From: Pseudomonas sp. S09G 359
GTDB lineage: Bacteria; Pseudomonadota; Gammaproteobacteria; Pseudomonadales; Pseudomonadaceae
Assembly: GCF_002843605.1 (NCBI RefSeq)
Contig: NZ_CP025263.1
Span: forward strand, 2,261,501-2,325,500
Length of the DNA stretch: 64,000 bases
Reading direction: 5' to 3'
The translations under genes and the position numbers were made by a program. The notes beneath the pieces are model-generated. The model saw nothing but the letters and a program-made list of their open reading frames with translations, ran no database searches and was not told the origin of the DNA. Shown piece after piece: positions 52,922 through 61,413 of the stretch. Within the stretch, counting starts at the first letter, position 1. Each line of letters begins with the position of its first letter.

Positions 52922-52978
52922 TTACCGCATCTGCAGATTAATCGGGCTGCTGCTCGCGGGGTCCGTATGCTCACGCAG
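52922..52978 (-). pseudogene. Remnant of a cytochrome c gene 3' end
   Basis: Positions 52926-52978 match 55308-55360, the last codons of the cytochrome c gene at 55304-56644, at 49 of 53 bases. The minus-strand translation (LREHTDPASSSPINLQMR, then TAA) keeps the same C-terminus with one residue changed. No cytochrome sequence continues beyond, so this is the tail of a lost paralogue or of a partial duplication. Confidence 0.75.
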
Positions 52979-52982
52979 CGAA

Positions 52983-53126
52983 TTCAAAGTCACCCAGCAT
53001 GTGGCAGTGTCGGGCTTCGTGAAAAACGCGTTCGACAAGGAATACGTCACCAACAACCGTGATGATGAAATCATCGATGTGGGTGCGCCGCGCACGTTTG
53101 GCATGGCGGTGCGCTACGACCTGTAA
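52983..53126 (+). pseudogene. Remnant of a TonB-dependent receptor gene (3' end)
   Basis: An open frame ending in TAA at 53124-53126 encodes VAVSGFVKNAFDKEYVTNNR and then VGAPRTFGMAVRYDL, the typical last two strands of a TonB-dependent outer-membrane receptor with a terminal aromatic/leucine. No receptor sequence precedes it; upstream it runs directly into the cytochrome c tail on the opposite strand. It is the leftover of a deleted gene. Confidence 0.8.
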
Positions 53127-53173
53127 ATGACGGGCGGCGGTTGCGCCACACGCCAAACGCGCCTGGCTGAATA

Positions 53174-54097
53174 TCAGCGCTGGGGTGCACTGAACCACTT
53201 GGGATGCAGCACCGGGAAGTGCGCCTTGAGCCAATCCACAAACGCCTCGACTTGCGGCGCAAGGTGGGTTCGGCTTGGGTACAACACCGAAACCAGGCGC
53301 GGGCGCGGGCGCAAGTCACTCAGCACTTCGACCAGTTCGCCTTTCGCCAGGAATGACTCAACGGTGATACCGGGAGCCTGGATAATGCCAAACCCGGCAA
53401 CCGCACATTGCACGTAGGCATTGGACTCGTTCACGGTAATACCCACGCTTGGCACGTAGGGCAGGTCTTCACCGTCTATCGAAAAGTGCCAGGCCAGCGG
53501 CCGCTTGTTGTGCCCCGAGAGGAAATTGACCCCGCGATGCTCGCCCAGGCTCTGCACGGTGTCTGGCACTCCCCACGCGGTGAGGTAGTCGGCGGAGGCG
53601 CACGTGACCATGGTGGCGGTGCCTATTTCACGGGCGACCATGCTCGAATCCGGCAACTGGCCGATGCGCAAGGCACAATCAATACCCTCGGCGACCAGAT
53701 CGACCGTGCGATCCGTCACACCCAAGACCAGATCGATATCGGGATACGCCAGGGTGAAGGTGCGCAGGCTTTCCATAAAACTGCGCTGGGCAAAGGCGGT
53801 TGGGATGTCCACGCGCAGCCTGCCGCGTAAGGTCGAGCCGCTGCGATCGAACATCGCGGTGGTGTCGGCGATGGTCGCCAGAATCGCCTTTACACGCTCG
53901 TAAAAGCGCTCGCCCTCGGCCGTCAGTTGCACCTTGCGCGTGGTGCGCTGGAACAGGCGTACACCCAGGGATGCCTCCAGGTCTTGAATGGTGCGTGTGA
54001 CATGCGGCCGTCCGGTCTGAAGCGCATCGGCCACTTTGGTAAAGCTGCCCAGCTCGGCCAGTTTTGCAAATACCTGCATTGCCTGTAAAAGCTCCAT
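53174..54097 (-). CDS. LysR-family transcriptional regulator
   Basis: A 307-residue regulator. ATG 54097 is preceded by GGAG; the open frame extends upstream without a site. The N-terminal helix-turn-helix has TKVADALQTGRPHVTRTIQD and SLGVRLFQRTTRKVQLTAEG, and the effector domain starts near LRGRLRVDIPTAFAQRSF. It is divergent from the oxidoreductase gene at 54238 (140 bases between starts), its most likely target. Downstream lies the TonB-receptor remnant. Confidence 0.88.
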   Translation of the reverse strand: MELLQAMQVFAKLAELGSFTKVADALQTGRPHVTRTIQDLEASLGVRLFQRTTRKVQLTAEGERFYERVKAILATIADTTAMFDRSGSTLRGRLRVDIPTAFAQRSFMESLRTFTLAYPDIDLVLGVTDRTVDLVAEGIDCALRIGQLPDSSMVAREIGTATMVTCASADYLTAWGVPDTVQSLGEHRGVNFLSGHNKRPLAWHFSIDGEDLPYVPSVGITVNESNAYVQCAVAGFGIIQAPGITVESFLAKGELVEVLSDLRPRPRLVSVLYPSRTHLAPQVEAFVDWLKAHFPVLHPKWFSAPQR

Positions 54098-54237
54098 CCG
54101 CTGCTCCACAAGGGTGATTGTTGCCTGCAAGGATAACAATCCTGACTGGCTGTGCGCATTTATCCCCGCAAGCGATCCCTCGACACTGTGCGCCTCGCCG
54201 CCAGCACTGACGCTGCCGGCCGCCCTGGAGACAGATA

Positions 54238-55248
54238 ATGAAAGCATGGCTTTTGCAGGAATTCGGCTTGGACAACCTTGTGCAGGCCGAAGTCGAAACC
54301 CCCGTACCCAAGGCGGGTGAGTTGCTGGTCAAGGTGGGCGCGGTCTCGCTCAACTTTCGTGACAAAGCGATTGTCGACGGGATCTACGAGCCACACCGCG
54401 TACCCAAGCCGCTGATCCCAGTGAGTGATATGGCCGGCACGGTGGTAGCCGTTGGCGCGGGTGTTACTCGTTTTGCGCTGGGCGAGCGGGTCAACTCCCA
54501 TTTGTATTCGCGCTGGCTGGACGGCATGCCCGGCCCGGATGAACCCGATTATTGCTTTGGCTCGCCACTGCCAGGCGGCCTGGCGGAGTACATGATTGTT
54601 CATGAGGACAGTGCCGTGCGCGCACCGCACGACATGTCGGATGAAGAGGCATCGACACTGCCGATCGCTGCGTTGACTGCCTGGTATGCCCTGGTGGATT
54701 ACGGCCAGGTGCAGGCCGGCCAGACGGTGTTGGTGCAAGGCTCAGGCGGCGTTTCGGTGTTTGCCGCACAGATCGCCACGGCACTGGGTGCCAAGGTCAT
54801 CGTTACGTCCAGCCGCGATACCAATCTCGCAGCCTTGAAGCAACTGGGTGCCGTTGCGGGCGTCAACTACAGCACCCACCCCGAGTGGGCTGCCCAAGTG
54901 CTCGAACTCACCGACGGCCAAGGCGTCGATCTGTTGCTCGACGTGGCCGGCGGGGATGGAATCAACCAGTCCATCGCCGCCACCAAGGTGGGTGGGCGGA
55001 TTGCCCAGATCGGCTTCCTGACCGGTCAGACCTCGGCCCTCAACCTGATGCCGATGATCTTCCGCCAAACCACGATCCGCGGCATCGCCGTGGCCCCGCG
55101 CAGTTCGTTCGACCGTATGAATGCGTTTCTCGATGAGCACCGCATTCGCCCGGTCATTGATCATGTGTATGCGTTTGATCAGGCCGTCGAGGCCTATGAA
55201 CACCTCGCCAGGGGGGCGTTTGGCAAGGTAGTGATCAAGGTCGGCTAG
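54238..55248 (+). CDS. NAD(P)-dependent MDR-family alcohol dehydrogenase/quinone oxidoreductase
   Basis: A 336-residue medium-chain reductase: MKAWLLQEFGLDNLVQAEVE, VSLNFRDKAIVDGIYEP and PVSDMAGTVVAVGAGV in the GroES-like part, then the Rossmann domain with VLVQGSGGVSVFAAQIATAL. The catalytic zinc ligands and the structural Cys4 loop of classical alcohol dehydrogenases are absent, which favours a zinc-free reductase of the quinone oxidoreductase type. A bidirectional hairpin ends it. The divergent LysR is the probable regulator. Confidence 0.87.
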   Translation: MKAWLLQEFGLDNLVQAEVETPVPKAGELLVKVGAVSLNFRDKAIVDGIYEPHRVPKPLIPVSDMAGTVVAVGAGVTRFALGERVNSHLYSRWLDGMPGPDEPDYCFGSPLPGGLAEYMIVHEDSAVRAPHDMSDEEASTLPIAALTAWYALVDYGQVQAGQTVLVQGSGGVSVFAAQIATALGAKVIVTSSRDTNLAALKQLGAVAGVNYSTHPEWAAQVLELTDGQGVDLLLDVAGGDGINQSIAATKVGGRIAQIGFLTGQTSALNLMPMIFRQTTIRGIAVAPRSSFDRMNAFLDEHRIRPVIDHVYAFDQAVEAYEHLARGAFGKVVIKVG

Positions 55249-55268
55249 GGGCGGGGTCTACCGGGCAG

Positions 55269-55296
55269 GCGGGTTTGCTTGGCAAAGCAAACCCGC
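55269..55296. terminator. Bidirectional hairpin between convergent genes
   Basis: GCGGGTTTGCTT and AAGCAAACCCGC form a perfect 12-base stem with a GGCA loop, between the oxidoreductase stop and the cytochrome c stop. No long T-run follows on either strand, but position and strength fit a shared terminator. Confidence 0.7.
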
Positions 55297-55303
55297 TTAG
55301 CCG

Positions 55304-56644
55304 TCAGCGCATCTGCAGAATAATGGGGCTGCTGCTCGCCGGGTCCGTATGCTCACGCAACTTGCCCACCGCCTTGGCCTCCACCGCGCCGCCCCTGTTA
55401 CCCCAGGTACCGCGCACATAGGTCAACACCTCGGCAATCTCCGCGTCGGACAACTGCTCCCGAAACGCCGGCATGCGGTACGCATCCGGCACACCGGCGG
55501 CGACGATGCGTTGCGAGCCGTTGAGGGTGATGTTGATCGCCGAAGCACTCTCCTTGGCCAGGGCCGAAGTGGCGCCGGCCAATGGTGGCATCCACTCCGG
55601 CTGGCCTTTGCCATCGGCGCCGTGGCAGGACGCACAGCGTGTCGCGTAAGTGTGGGCGCCGGGGATGTCCTGGCGCGTGTCCGCGGTTACGTATTGCCAT
55701 GGCGAACCGTCACGCTGCGGGTCGCCAGGCAGGGTTTTGAGGTAGCGCGCGATGGCAGCCAGGTCGTCGTCGGCCATGAACTGCGTGGAGTTATTGAAGG
55801 CTTCGGTCATCGAACCGTAGACCACCGCATGTTTATTGCGCCCGGTCTTGAGGAACTGCACGATCTCCGGCTCGCTCCAGCGGCCCAGGCCGGTGTTGTG
55901 ATCCTGGCGCAGGCTCGGTGCGTACCAGCCATCCAGCAGCGCCCCGGCGAGGAACGGTGTGCCGGACTCATCCAGCGCCTTCTCGTTGAACGCCAGCCCG
56001 CGCGGCGTGTGGCAACTGCCGCAGTGGCCCGGGCCCTGTACGATGTAGGCGCCACGATTCCACAGCGCGTCCTGTTCGGGTTTGGCCGCGTAGGTGGCGG
56101 TCGGTGCGAACACGCCGTTCCACAGGGCGATGGGCCAGCGCAGATTCAGCGGCCAGGGAATGCTGCTGGGGATATTCGCCTGGCTGGCTGGTTGCACGCC
56201 CTGCATGAAAAACGCATACATCGCGCGAATGTCATCGTCACTCAGCTTCACGTAAGACGGGTAGGGCATGGCCGGGTACAACCGGCGGCCGCCCGGTGCC
56301 ACGCCATGGCGCACCGCGCGGTCGAAGTCGGCCAGGCTGTAGGCACCGATGCCGTTGGCTTTGTCGGGGGAGATGTTGGTGGCGTGAATGTTACCCAGCG
56401 GCGTGGCCATTTCCAGGCCACCGGCAAACGGGGCCTTGCCCGGCAGGCTGTGGCAGGCGACGCAGTCGCTGAGGCGGGCGACATATTCGCCACGGCTGAC
56501 CAGCGCCGGGTCGGCAGTGGCGGCCTGCGCCTGTTCAAACGGGGTGGCGGGCTGGCGGGTGACGTACCAGGCCAGCACACCGGCTGCGACCAGGCAGGGC
56601 AGCACCAGCCAGCCTGCGGTTCTTGCGAATCGACGGTTGTTCAT
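55304..56644 (-). CDS. Triheme cytochrome c subunit of a periplasmic dehydrogenase
   Basis: A 446-residue membrane-anchored cytochrome: a short basic start and one helix (GWLVLPCLVAAGVLAWYVTR), then three CxxCH heme sites (CVACH at 61-65, CGSCH near 208, CASCH near 340), each with a distal Met region. It belongs to the family of alcohol/aldehyde dehydrogenase cytochrome subunits that pass electrons to ubiquinone. It lies 16 bases behind the molybdopterin subunit gene, so it is the electron acceptor of that enzyme. A copy of its last codons is found at 52926. Confidence 0.92.
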   Translation of the reverse strand: MNNRRFARTAGWLVLPCLVAAGVLAWYVTRQPATPFEQAQAATADPALVSRGEYVARLSDCVACHSLPGKAPFAGGLEMATPLGNIHATNISPDKANGIGAYSLADFDRAVRHGVAPGGRRLYPAMPYPSYVKLSDDDIRAMYAFFMQGVQPASQANIPSSIPWPLNLRWPIALWNGVFAPTATYAAKPEQDALWNRGAYIVQGPGHCGSCHTPRGLAFNEKALDESGTPFLAGALLDGWYAPSLRQDHNTGLGRWSEPEIVQFLKTGRNKHAVVYGSMTEAFNNSTQFMADDDLAAIARYLKTLPGDPQRDGSPWQYVTADTRQDIPGAHTYATRCASCHGADGKGQPEWMPPLAGATSALAKESASAINITLNGSQRIVAAGVPDAYRMPAFREQLSDAEIAEVLTYVRGTWGNRGGAVEAKAVGKLREHTDPASSSPIILQMR

Positions 56645-56660
56645 GGGCGGTCTCGCTCGG

Positions 56661-58898
56661 TTAGCTGAAGGTGTGTCGGCTTAATGGCAGGCTGCGAACA
56701 CGTTGGCCGGTCAGTTGCGCCACCGCATTGGCCACCGCTGGCGCCACGGCGGGCAGCGGCGGTTCACCGATACCGCCCATCTTTTCGCCGCTCTCGACGA
56801 TTTTTACGTGCACCTTGGCCATCCGCGAGGGCGGCAGGATCGGGTACAGGTCGTAATTTCGCGCCCGTGGTTTGCCGTCCACGTACACCGCTTCTTCCAG
56901 CAAGGTTTGCGATAACCCCAAGGCCACCGCGCCATTCACCTGGGCTTCCACAATCGCCGGGTTGACGATGCTGCCGGGGTCGATGGCTTCCCAAATGTGG
57001 TGCACCTTGACCTGGCCTTTTTCAATCGACACCTCGGCGATCACCGCCGCGTGGGAGCCGAACGGCGAGGCCATGGCCACGCCGCGTGCGCGTCGGCTGC
57101 CGTCTTCGGCCGTGTAGGGGCCACGCTTCCAGCCCCCGGACAACTCGCCCACTGCCTTGAGCAGGGTGGTCAACCGCGGGTTGTCGCGTAGCAGGTGCAG
57201 GCGCAGCTCATACGGGTCACGGCCGCCTTTGTCCGCCAGCTCATCAAGAAACGCTTCGTAGAAAAAATCGTTGAGCGAATTGCCCACCGAGCGCCAGTAA
57301 CCGAGCATGGCCGGGCCTTTGACGTAGATCTGCGCGATGCGTTTGTTGGCGATCGCGTAGCTTTTGCCCGACAACCCTTCGAGGGCGGTGGGGTCGAGTT
57401 TTTCACCCTGCTTGCCGGCGATGGCTTCGCTCGGGCCTTCGGTGGCGCTCACCGCTTCGATGGCCACCGGCAAGCCGTCAGCGTCCAGCGCGGCGCGGAA
57501 CTTGACCACCGCCACCGGGCGCAGCACGTCGCGCAGGAACTCTTCTTCGCGGCTCCAGATCAGCTTGACCGGGCGGCCCACCGCCTTGGCCAACGCAATG
57601 GCCTGCGGGTAGGGGCTGGCCGAGTCGTAGAGGAAATGCCGGCCGAAAAAACCGCCCAGCAGCGGCGAGTGCAGGTTGATCTGCGCAGGCGCCAGGCCGG
57701 TGCGCTTGGCGATATCGGCGCGGAACATATCGGGCGCCTGGTTGGGCAGCCAAATGTCCAGCGTACCGTCGGCGTTGAAGCGCGCCAGGGCCGATGGCGG
57801 CTCCAGCTGCGCGTGGTTGACGTACTGGTTGTGGTAAGTGGCTTCGACCGTGGTCTTGGCGTTTTTCAGCGCGGCGGCCACGTCGCCTTGGTTTTCGTCG
57901 TCACGGGCCGGGCCTTGCTGGGCGCCGAGAAATTCGAAGTACTTGTCGCTGGAGAAATCGGCGGGCATGGCGCGAACTTTGGAGTCGGCCCCCGGTTCCT
58001 GCCAGTCGACCTGAATCGCCTCCACCGCGCGCTTGGCATGCCACCAGCGTTCGGCCACCACCGCCACGGCACCGGGCAGTTGGTGCACCGAGTGCACGCC
58101 TTTCATAGCCTCGACTTGCGCCTGGTTACGCAGGCTACCCACGGTCATGCCCAGGCGCGGCGCGTGCTGTACGGCGGCGTGCAGCATATCGTCGACTTTC
58201 AGGTCGATGCTGTACAGCGCTTTGCCGGTGGATTTGTCGTAGGCGTCCACGCGTTTCACCGGCTTGCCGATCCAGCGGAATTGGCTCGGGTCACGCAGCG
58301 TGATAGTGGAAGGGTCAGGCACCGGCATGTCCAGGGCGCGGGCGGCCAACTCGCCGTAACCCACGGAGCGACCCGAGGCTGCGTGCACCACGCGGCCGGG
58401 TTGGGTGGTCAGTTGCGCCACCGGCACTCCGAGCTGTTCGGCACCGGCCTGCAACAGCATCGCGCGGGCCAGGGCGCCAAGGCGACGCATGGTCGGGTAG
58501 CTCATGCGCACCGACATGCTGCCGCCGGTAATGCGCATACCGTTGTCCATCACCACGTAGGCGTCGCCGGGCGGCGCGGCTTCAACGATAAAGGTGGCCG
58601 GGTCGGCATCCAGTTCCTCACCGACAATCTGCGCCATGGCGGTGTGCGTGCCTTGGCCGCCTTCCATGAACGGGCTGAGCAGGCGGATGCTGCCGTCCGG
58701 GCGAATCTCCAGGAACGCCGGCACCTGAGTACCGCGTTCTGCGGCAGCGCCAGTGGCGGCTTGTACCCGGGACGCGCCCAGCGGCAGGCCGAAACCGATC
58801 ACCAACGCCCCGACGGCGGTGCTGGCCAGGAAACGCCGACGCGACAGGTTGACCGGATCACCCAAGACCACGCCAGGGATATCGATAGGCTTGTTCAT
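56661..58898 (-). CDS. Molybdopterin-binding subunit, xanthine dehydrogenase/isoquinoline 1-oxidoreductase (IorB) type
   Basis: A 745-residue large subunit. The N-terminus has a twin-arginine signal (LSRRRFLASTAVGALVIGFG), so the folded enzyme is exported. The molybdopterin-binding regions of the xanthine oxidase family follow (RLLSPFMEGGQGTHTAMAQI; NQYVNHAQLEPPSALARF; LLGGFFGRHFLYDSASPYPQ; and the terminal GEKMGGIGEPPLPAVAPAV with the catalytic Glu). Such enzymes hydroxylate N-heterocycles or oxidise aldehydes. The first base of its ATG is shared with the stop of the iron-sulfur gene. The substrate cannot be fixed. Confidence 0.92.
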   Translation of the reverse strand: MNKPIDIPGVVLGDPVNLSRRRFLASTAVGALVIGFGLPLGASRVQAATGAAAERGTQVPAFLEIRPDGSIRLLSPFMEGGQGTHTAMAQIVGEELDADPATFIVEAAPPGDAYVVMDNGMRITGGSMSVRMSYPTMRRLGALARAMLLQAGAEQLGVPVAQLTTQPGRVVHAASGRSVGYGELAARALDMPVPDPSTITLRDPSQFRWIGKPVKRVDAYDKSTGKALYSIDLKVDDMLHAAVQHAPRLGMTVGSLRNQAQVEAMKGVHSVHQLPGAVAVVAERWWHAKRAVEAIQVDWQEPGADSKVRAMPADFSSDKYFEFLGAQQGPARDDENQGDVAAALKNAKTTVEATYHNQYVNHAQLEPPSALARFNADGTLDIWLPNQAPDMFRADIAKRTGLAPAQINLHSPLLGGFFGRHFLYDSASPYPQAIALAKAVGRPVKLIWSREEEFLRDVLRPVAVVKFRAALDADGLPVAIEAVSATEGPSEAIAGKQGEKLDPTALEGLSGKSYAIANKRIAQIYVKGPAMLGYWRSVGNSLNDFFYEAFLDELADKGGRDPYELRLHLLRDNPRLTTLLKAVGELSGGWKRGPYTAEDGSRRARGVAMASPFGSHAAVIAEVSIEKGQVKVHHIWEAIDPGSIVNPAIVEAQVNGAVALGLSQTLLEEAVYVDGKPRARNYDLYPILPPSRMAKVHVKIVESGEKMGGIGEPPLPAVAPAVANAVAQLTGQRVRSLPLSRHTFS

Positions 58899-59356
58899 CA
58901 GGCGGTCTCCTTCCCGGCGGCCAGGTCATGCATCGCGGCATGGATGGCGTTGTAGGTGCCGCAGCGGCACAGGTTGACCATCGCCGCGTCGATCTGCGCT
59001 GCGGTCGGGGCGGGGGTGTGCTTGAGCAGCGCGGTGGCCGCCATCACCTGCCCGGACTGGCAATAACCACATTGCGCGACCTGGTGCTCGACCCAGGCGC
59101 TGACCACGCGTTTGCCGACGTCATCGGCTTCGATGGCCTCGATGGTAGTGATCTCGCGACCGACCACCCCGGCCACCGGCGTGACGCAACTGCGCACCAC
59201 ATTGCCGTCCACCAGCACCGAGCAGGCGCCGCACTGTGCCAGGCCGCAACCGTACTTGGTGCCGGTCAGGCCCAGGTCATCGCGGATGACCCACAGTAAG
59301 GGGGTGTCCGCGTCGGCATCGACCTGATAGGCCTTCTGGTTGATACGTAATTCCAT
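58898..59356 (-). CDS. [2Fe-2S] subunit (IorA-type) of the molybdenum dehydrogenase
   Basis: A 152-residue protein with two [2Fe-2S] clusters: the plant-ferredoxin-type site Cys37, 42, 45 and 57 (GCGLAQCGACSV, VRSC) and the C-terminal four-helix site Cys96, 99, 130 and 132 (QCGYCQSGQV, NLCRCGTYNAI). It transfers electrons from the Mo centre to the cytochrome. It has no export signal and is presumably co-exported with the Tat-tagged large subunit. It is first gene of the three-gene operon. Confidence 0.94.
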   Translation of the reverse strand: MELRINQKAYQVDADADTPLLWVIRDDLGLTGTKYGCGLAQCGACSVLVDGNVVRSCVTPVAGVVGREITTIEAIEADDVGKRVVSAWVEHQVAQCGYCQSGQVMAATALLKHTPAPTAAQIDAAMVNLCRCGTYNAIHAAMHDLAAGKETA

Positions 59357-59558
59357 GGCTGGTTCACCTGCTGATCAACGGTAGGTGCGGCCGTTTTTTG
59401 GTTGCAGTGGCCGCTTATTGTCGAACTCTAGACCACTCGGCAAGGGGTATCTATGCACATGTGGTCAAGTTCGCAGGATCAGGCAAGTATTCGAGAGGAT
59501 TGCACCAAACAAAGCAGCGCAAAAAATGTGGGAGGGGACATTGTGGCCAATGCACTAT

Positions 59559-59690
59559 TGTGGCGAGCGGGCTTGCCCGCGTTGGGCTGCGTAGCAGCCC
59601 CAAAACCTGGCGCTGAGTTCTCTCAGGAAAAATTCAGTGCTTTCACTGGGGCTGCTGCGCAGCCCAACGCGGGCAAGCCCGCTCGCCACA
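59559..59690. repeat. REP pair (GTGGCGAGCGGGCTTGCCCGC class)
   Basis: Two inverted arms with inner TTGGGCTGCGTAGCAGCCCC/GGGGCTGCTGCGCAGCCCAA complement flank a spacer. It lies in the ~500-base gap between the molybdenum operon and the effector-like gene. A lone half-element of the TGTGGGAGGGG class stands before it near 59526. No gene is supported in 59357-59873. Confidence 0.88.
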
Positions 59691-59873
59691 GGTAGTGTGG
59701 TTGTCATCACGAGGCGTCCTTGACGATGAGGCAGTCGGCTTTTTTGTAGGTGCTTATTCCCTGGTATGTAGGCAACTTCCCAAATGTAATTCAGACCCCC
59801 CGGGCTTGTGTTCGAGGTGTATTCGCTTGCTTATATTTCGACGCCATCTTCATTGCATTCAGGGATGCAGGGC

Positions 59874-60869
59874 ATGGCGCAGGGCTATATCAACGACCGC
59901 ATGACGGACTACGAGAGTTTGAAATCGCGCTTGATGGGCAGAGACATTTCCCCGCAACGTTCCGATCATTTTGATGTGCTGAACCATCACCTGCGCCGTG
60001 GCCTGGTGACGCCTGGGCAATTGGTGATTGTGCCCGATTCCTACAGCGTGACCTGCTCGATGGAGGAAGCCTGGTTGATGCGCCATGCTGAAAAAGTACG
60101 CTGGGAACTGGGGCGCGACAACGCCGCCGCCGCCCAGGTGATCAATGACTACGACCTGCTGCAGAGCCTGCTGGGGTACACCTCGCTGGGCGTGGGCAGT
60201 GCGACATCCGCATGGGCGCGGCATCTGGATGAAGTGGCGTATACGCTGGTACAGATCGAGCATTTGCATCAACGCTTAAGGACAGGAGGTTTGGAGCGTG
60301 AGGCGTTTTTTCGCCAGCGCAAGGTGCTGCTTGACCTGCTGGATACCCAACTGCAAGGCGCCGCGCGGGTTGGCACGGGGTTGCGCGGTAATCAAGCGTT
60401 GAAGAAGGTGTTGGGGATTTCCACCAAGAGCTATTTGCACAAGGGTGAAATCGCCGGTTATGCCGAGCGAATGCGCGAAATTGCGCAAACCTCGAAGTGG
60501 TTGGCGAAGGGCACGTATATGGGCTTGGCGCTGGATGTGGGCGTGGCGGGGTTGGAGATCAAGGAGGCGTGTGTGGACGGACGAGAGGCGCAGTGTCGGC
60601 GGACGAAGTATGTGGAGACGGGGAGGTTGGCGGGGAGCGTTGGCGGAGCTCATTGGGTAGGGATGGCGGGCGCGAAATTGGCTCGTCGCGGCTGTAGTAT
60701 TCTTTTGGGAATCGCCGCTAAAGGAAGCGGTGAGCTGGCCTGCGCCGTTATTGGCGGCGCTGCGGGAGGGTATGCAGGAGGCAAAGTTGTAGGCGCCGGC
60801 GGTGCGTTTCTGGGCGGGCAAATCGTAGAGATCGATGGTGACTTGATCTTTCAACCAGAGGGGGCCTGA
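59874..60869 (+). CDS. Glycine-zipper protein, candidate pore-forming toxin/effector
   Basis: A 331-residue protein of unknown family. I choose ATG 59874 (CAGGG upstream); ATG 59865, ATG 59901 and GTG 59808 are alternatives. The N-terminal third has LRRGLVTPGQLVIVPDSYSV, similar in feel to a LysM-like wall- or baseplate-contact region. The middle is helical with many charged residues (RHLDEVAYTLVQIEHLHQRL). The C-terminal ~100 residues are hydrophobic with dense Gly/Ala spacing (GGAAGGYAGGKVVGAGGAFL), a glycine zipper as known from Tse4-type and other pore-forming effectors. A small two-TM protein follows after two bases, as an immunity protein would. Confidence 0.6.
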   Translation: MAQGYINDRMTDYESLKSRLMGRDISPQRSDHFDVLNHHLRRGLVTPGQLVIVPDSYSVTCSMEEAWLMRHAEKVRWELGRDNAAAAQVINDYDLLQSLLGYTSLGVGSATSAWARHLDEVAYTLVQIEHLHQRLRTGGLEREAFFRQRKVLLDLLDTQLQGAARVGTGLRGNQALKKVLGISTKSYLHKGEIAGYAERMREIAQTSKWLAKGTYMGLALDVGVAGLEIKEACVDGREAQCRRTKYVETGRLAGSVGGAHWVGMAGAKLARRGCSILLGIAAKGSGELACAVIGGAAGGYAGGKVVGAGGAFLGGQIVEIDGDLIFQPEGA

Positions 60870-60871
60870 CC

Positions 60872-61234
60872 ATGGATTTTCAGACCATCTCTGCAATCTT
60901 TATAGTGGGAGGAGCAATCGTTGGCTCAGGGGTCACTTTATTCGTCGAGTACACAAAGCTCGAAGAGTTGGAGAGCTACTTCAGCGAAAACAAGGTGGTC
61001 TGCGATCACAAACGCTTTTGGGGCAGAAATCAACACATTGACAGGTTTCATCGCATGATCTTGATCAATCAATTGCTGAGCTCGCCTAAAGCCCATATCA
61101 AACGCGGGGATGTGACCGAGGCTGAATTGGCTTCCATCCCCCTGTCCCTCAAGCGTTGGGCGCTGTGGCCTTATGCGTGCGCGGTGATATGGTTCGTCGC
61201 CGCAATCATCTGGTACCTCTGGTATGACTGGTAG
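60872..61234 (+). CDS. Small two-TM protein, candidate immunity protein
   Basis: A 120-residue membrane protein that starts two bases after the preceding stop. One helix is at the N-terminus (ISAIFIVGGAIVGSGVTLFV), a charged ~70-residue soluble part follows (LEELESYFSENKVVCDHKRF), and a second helix is at the C-terminus (ACAVIWFVAAIIWYLWYDW). Immunity proteins against pore-forming effectors are typically small polytopic inner-membrane proteins encoded directly behind the toxin. I recognise no named family; the role is inferred from topology and linkage. Confidence 0.55.
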   Translation: MDFQTISAIFIVGGAIVGSGVTLFVEYTKLEELESYFSENKVVCDHKRFWGRNQHIDRFHRMILINQLLSSPKAHIKRGDVTEAELASIPLSLKRWALWPYACAVIWFVAAIIWYLWYDW

Positions 61235-61251
61235 CCGTAGCCATTAGACTC

Positions 61252-61404
61252 TTGTGGCGAGCGGGCTTGCCCGCGTTGGGTTGCGCAGCAGCCCCAAAAC
61301 CTGGCGCTGAGTGCTTTCAGAAAAATCCCGGTGCCTTTGCTGGGGCTGCTGCGCAGCCCGCTCGCCACACAAGCCTGCTTGCAACACAAGCCCGCTCGCC
61401 ACAG
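61252..61404. repeat. REP pair with internal deletion and an extra arm
   Basis: Same class as at 59559, but the right arm lacks the AACGCGGGCAAG segment (GCGCAGCCCGCTCGCCACA). It is followed by two more partial arms (ACAAGCCTGCTTGCAACACAAGCCCGCTCGCCACA, written here in short). It separates the immunity-like gene from the convergent LysR. Confidence 0.8.
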
Positions 61405-61413
61405 TGGGAGGGT

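Noticed and set aside
53127..53417. Plus-strand ORF following the TonB-receptor remnant
   Set aside because: It overlaps the LysR gene antisense and does not continue the receptor frame.
57195..58955. A 586-codon plus-strand ORF opposite the molybdopterin subunit gene
   Set aside because: Low-complexity His/Arg/Gly shadow; the minus strand encodes an intact family member with a Tat signal.
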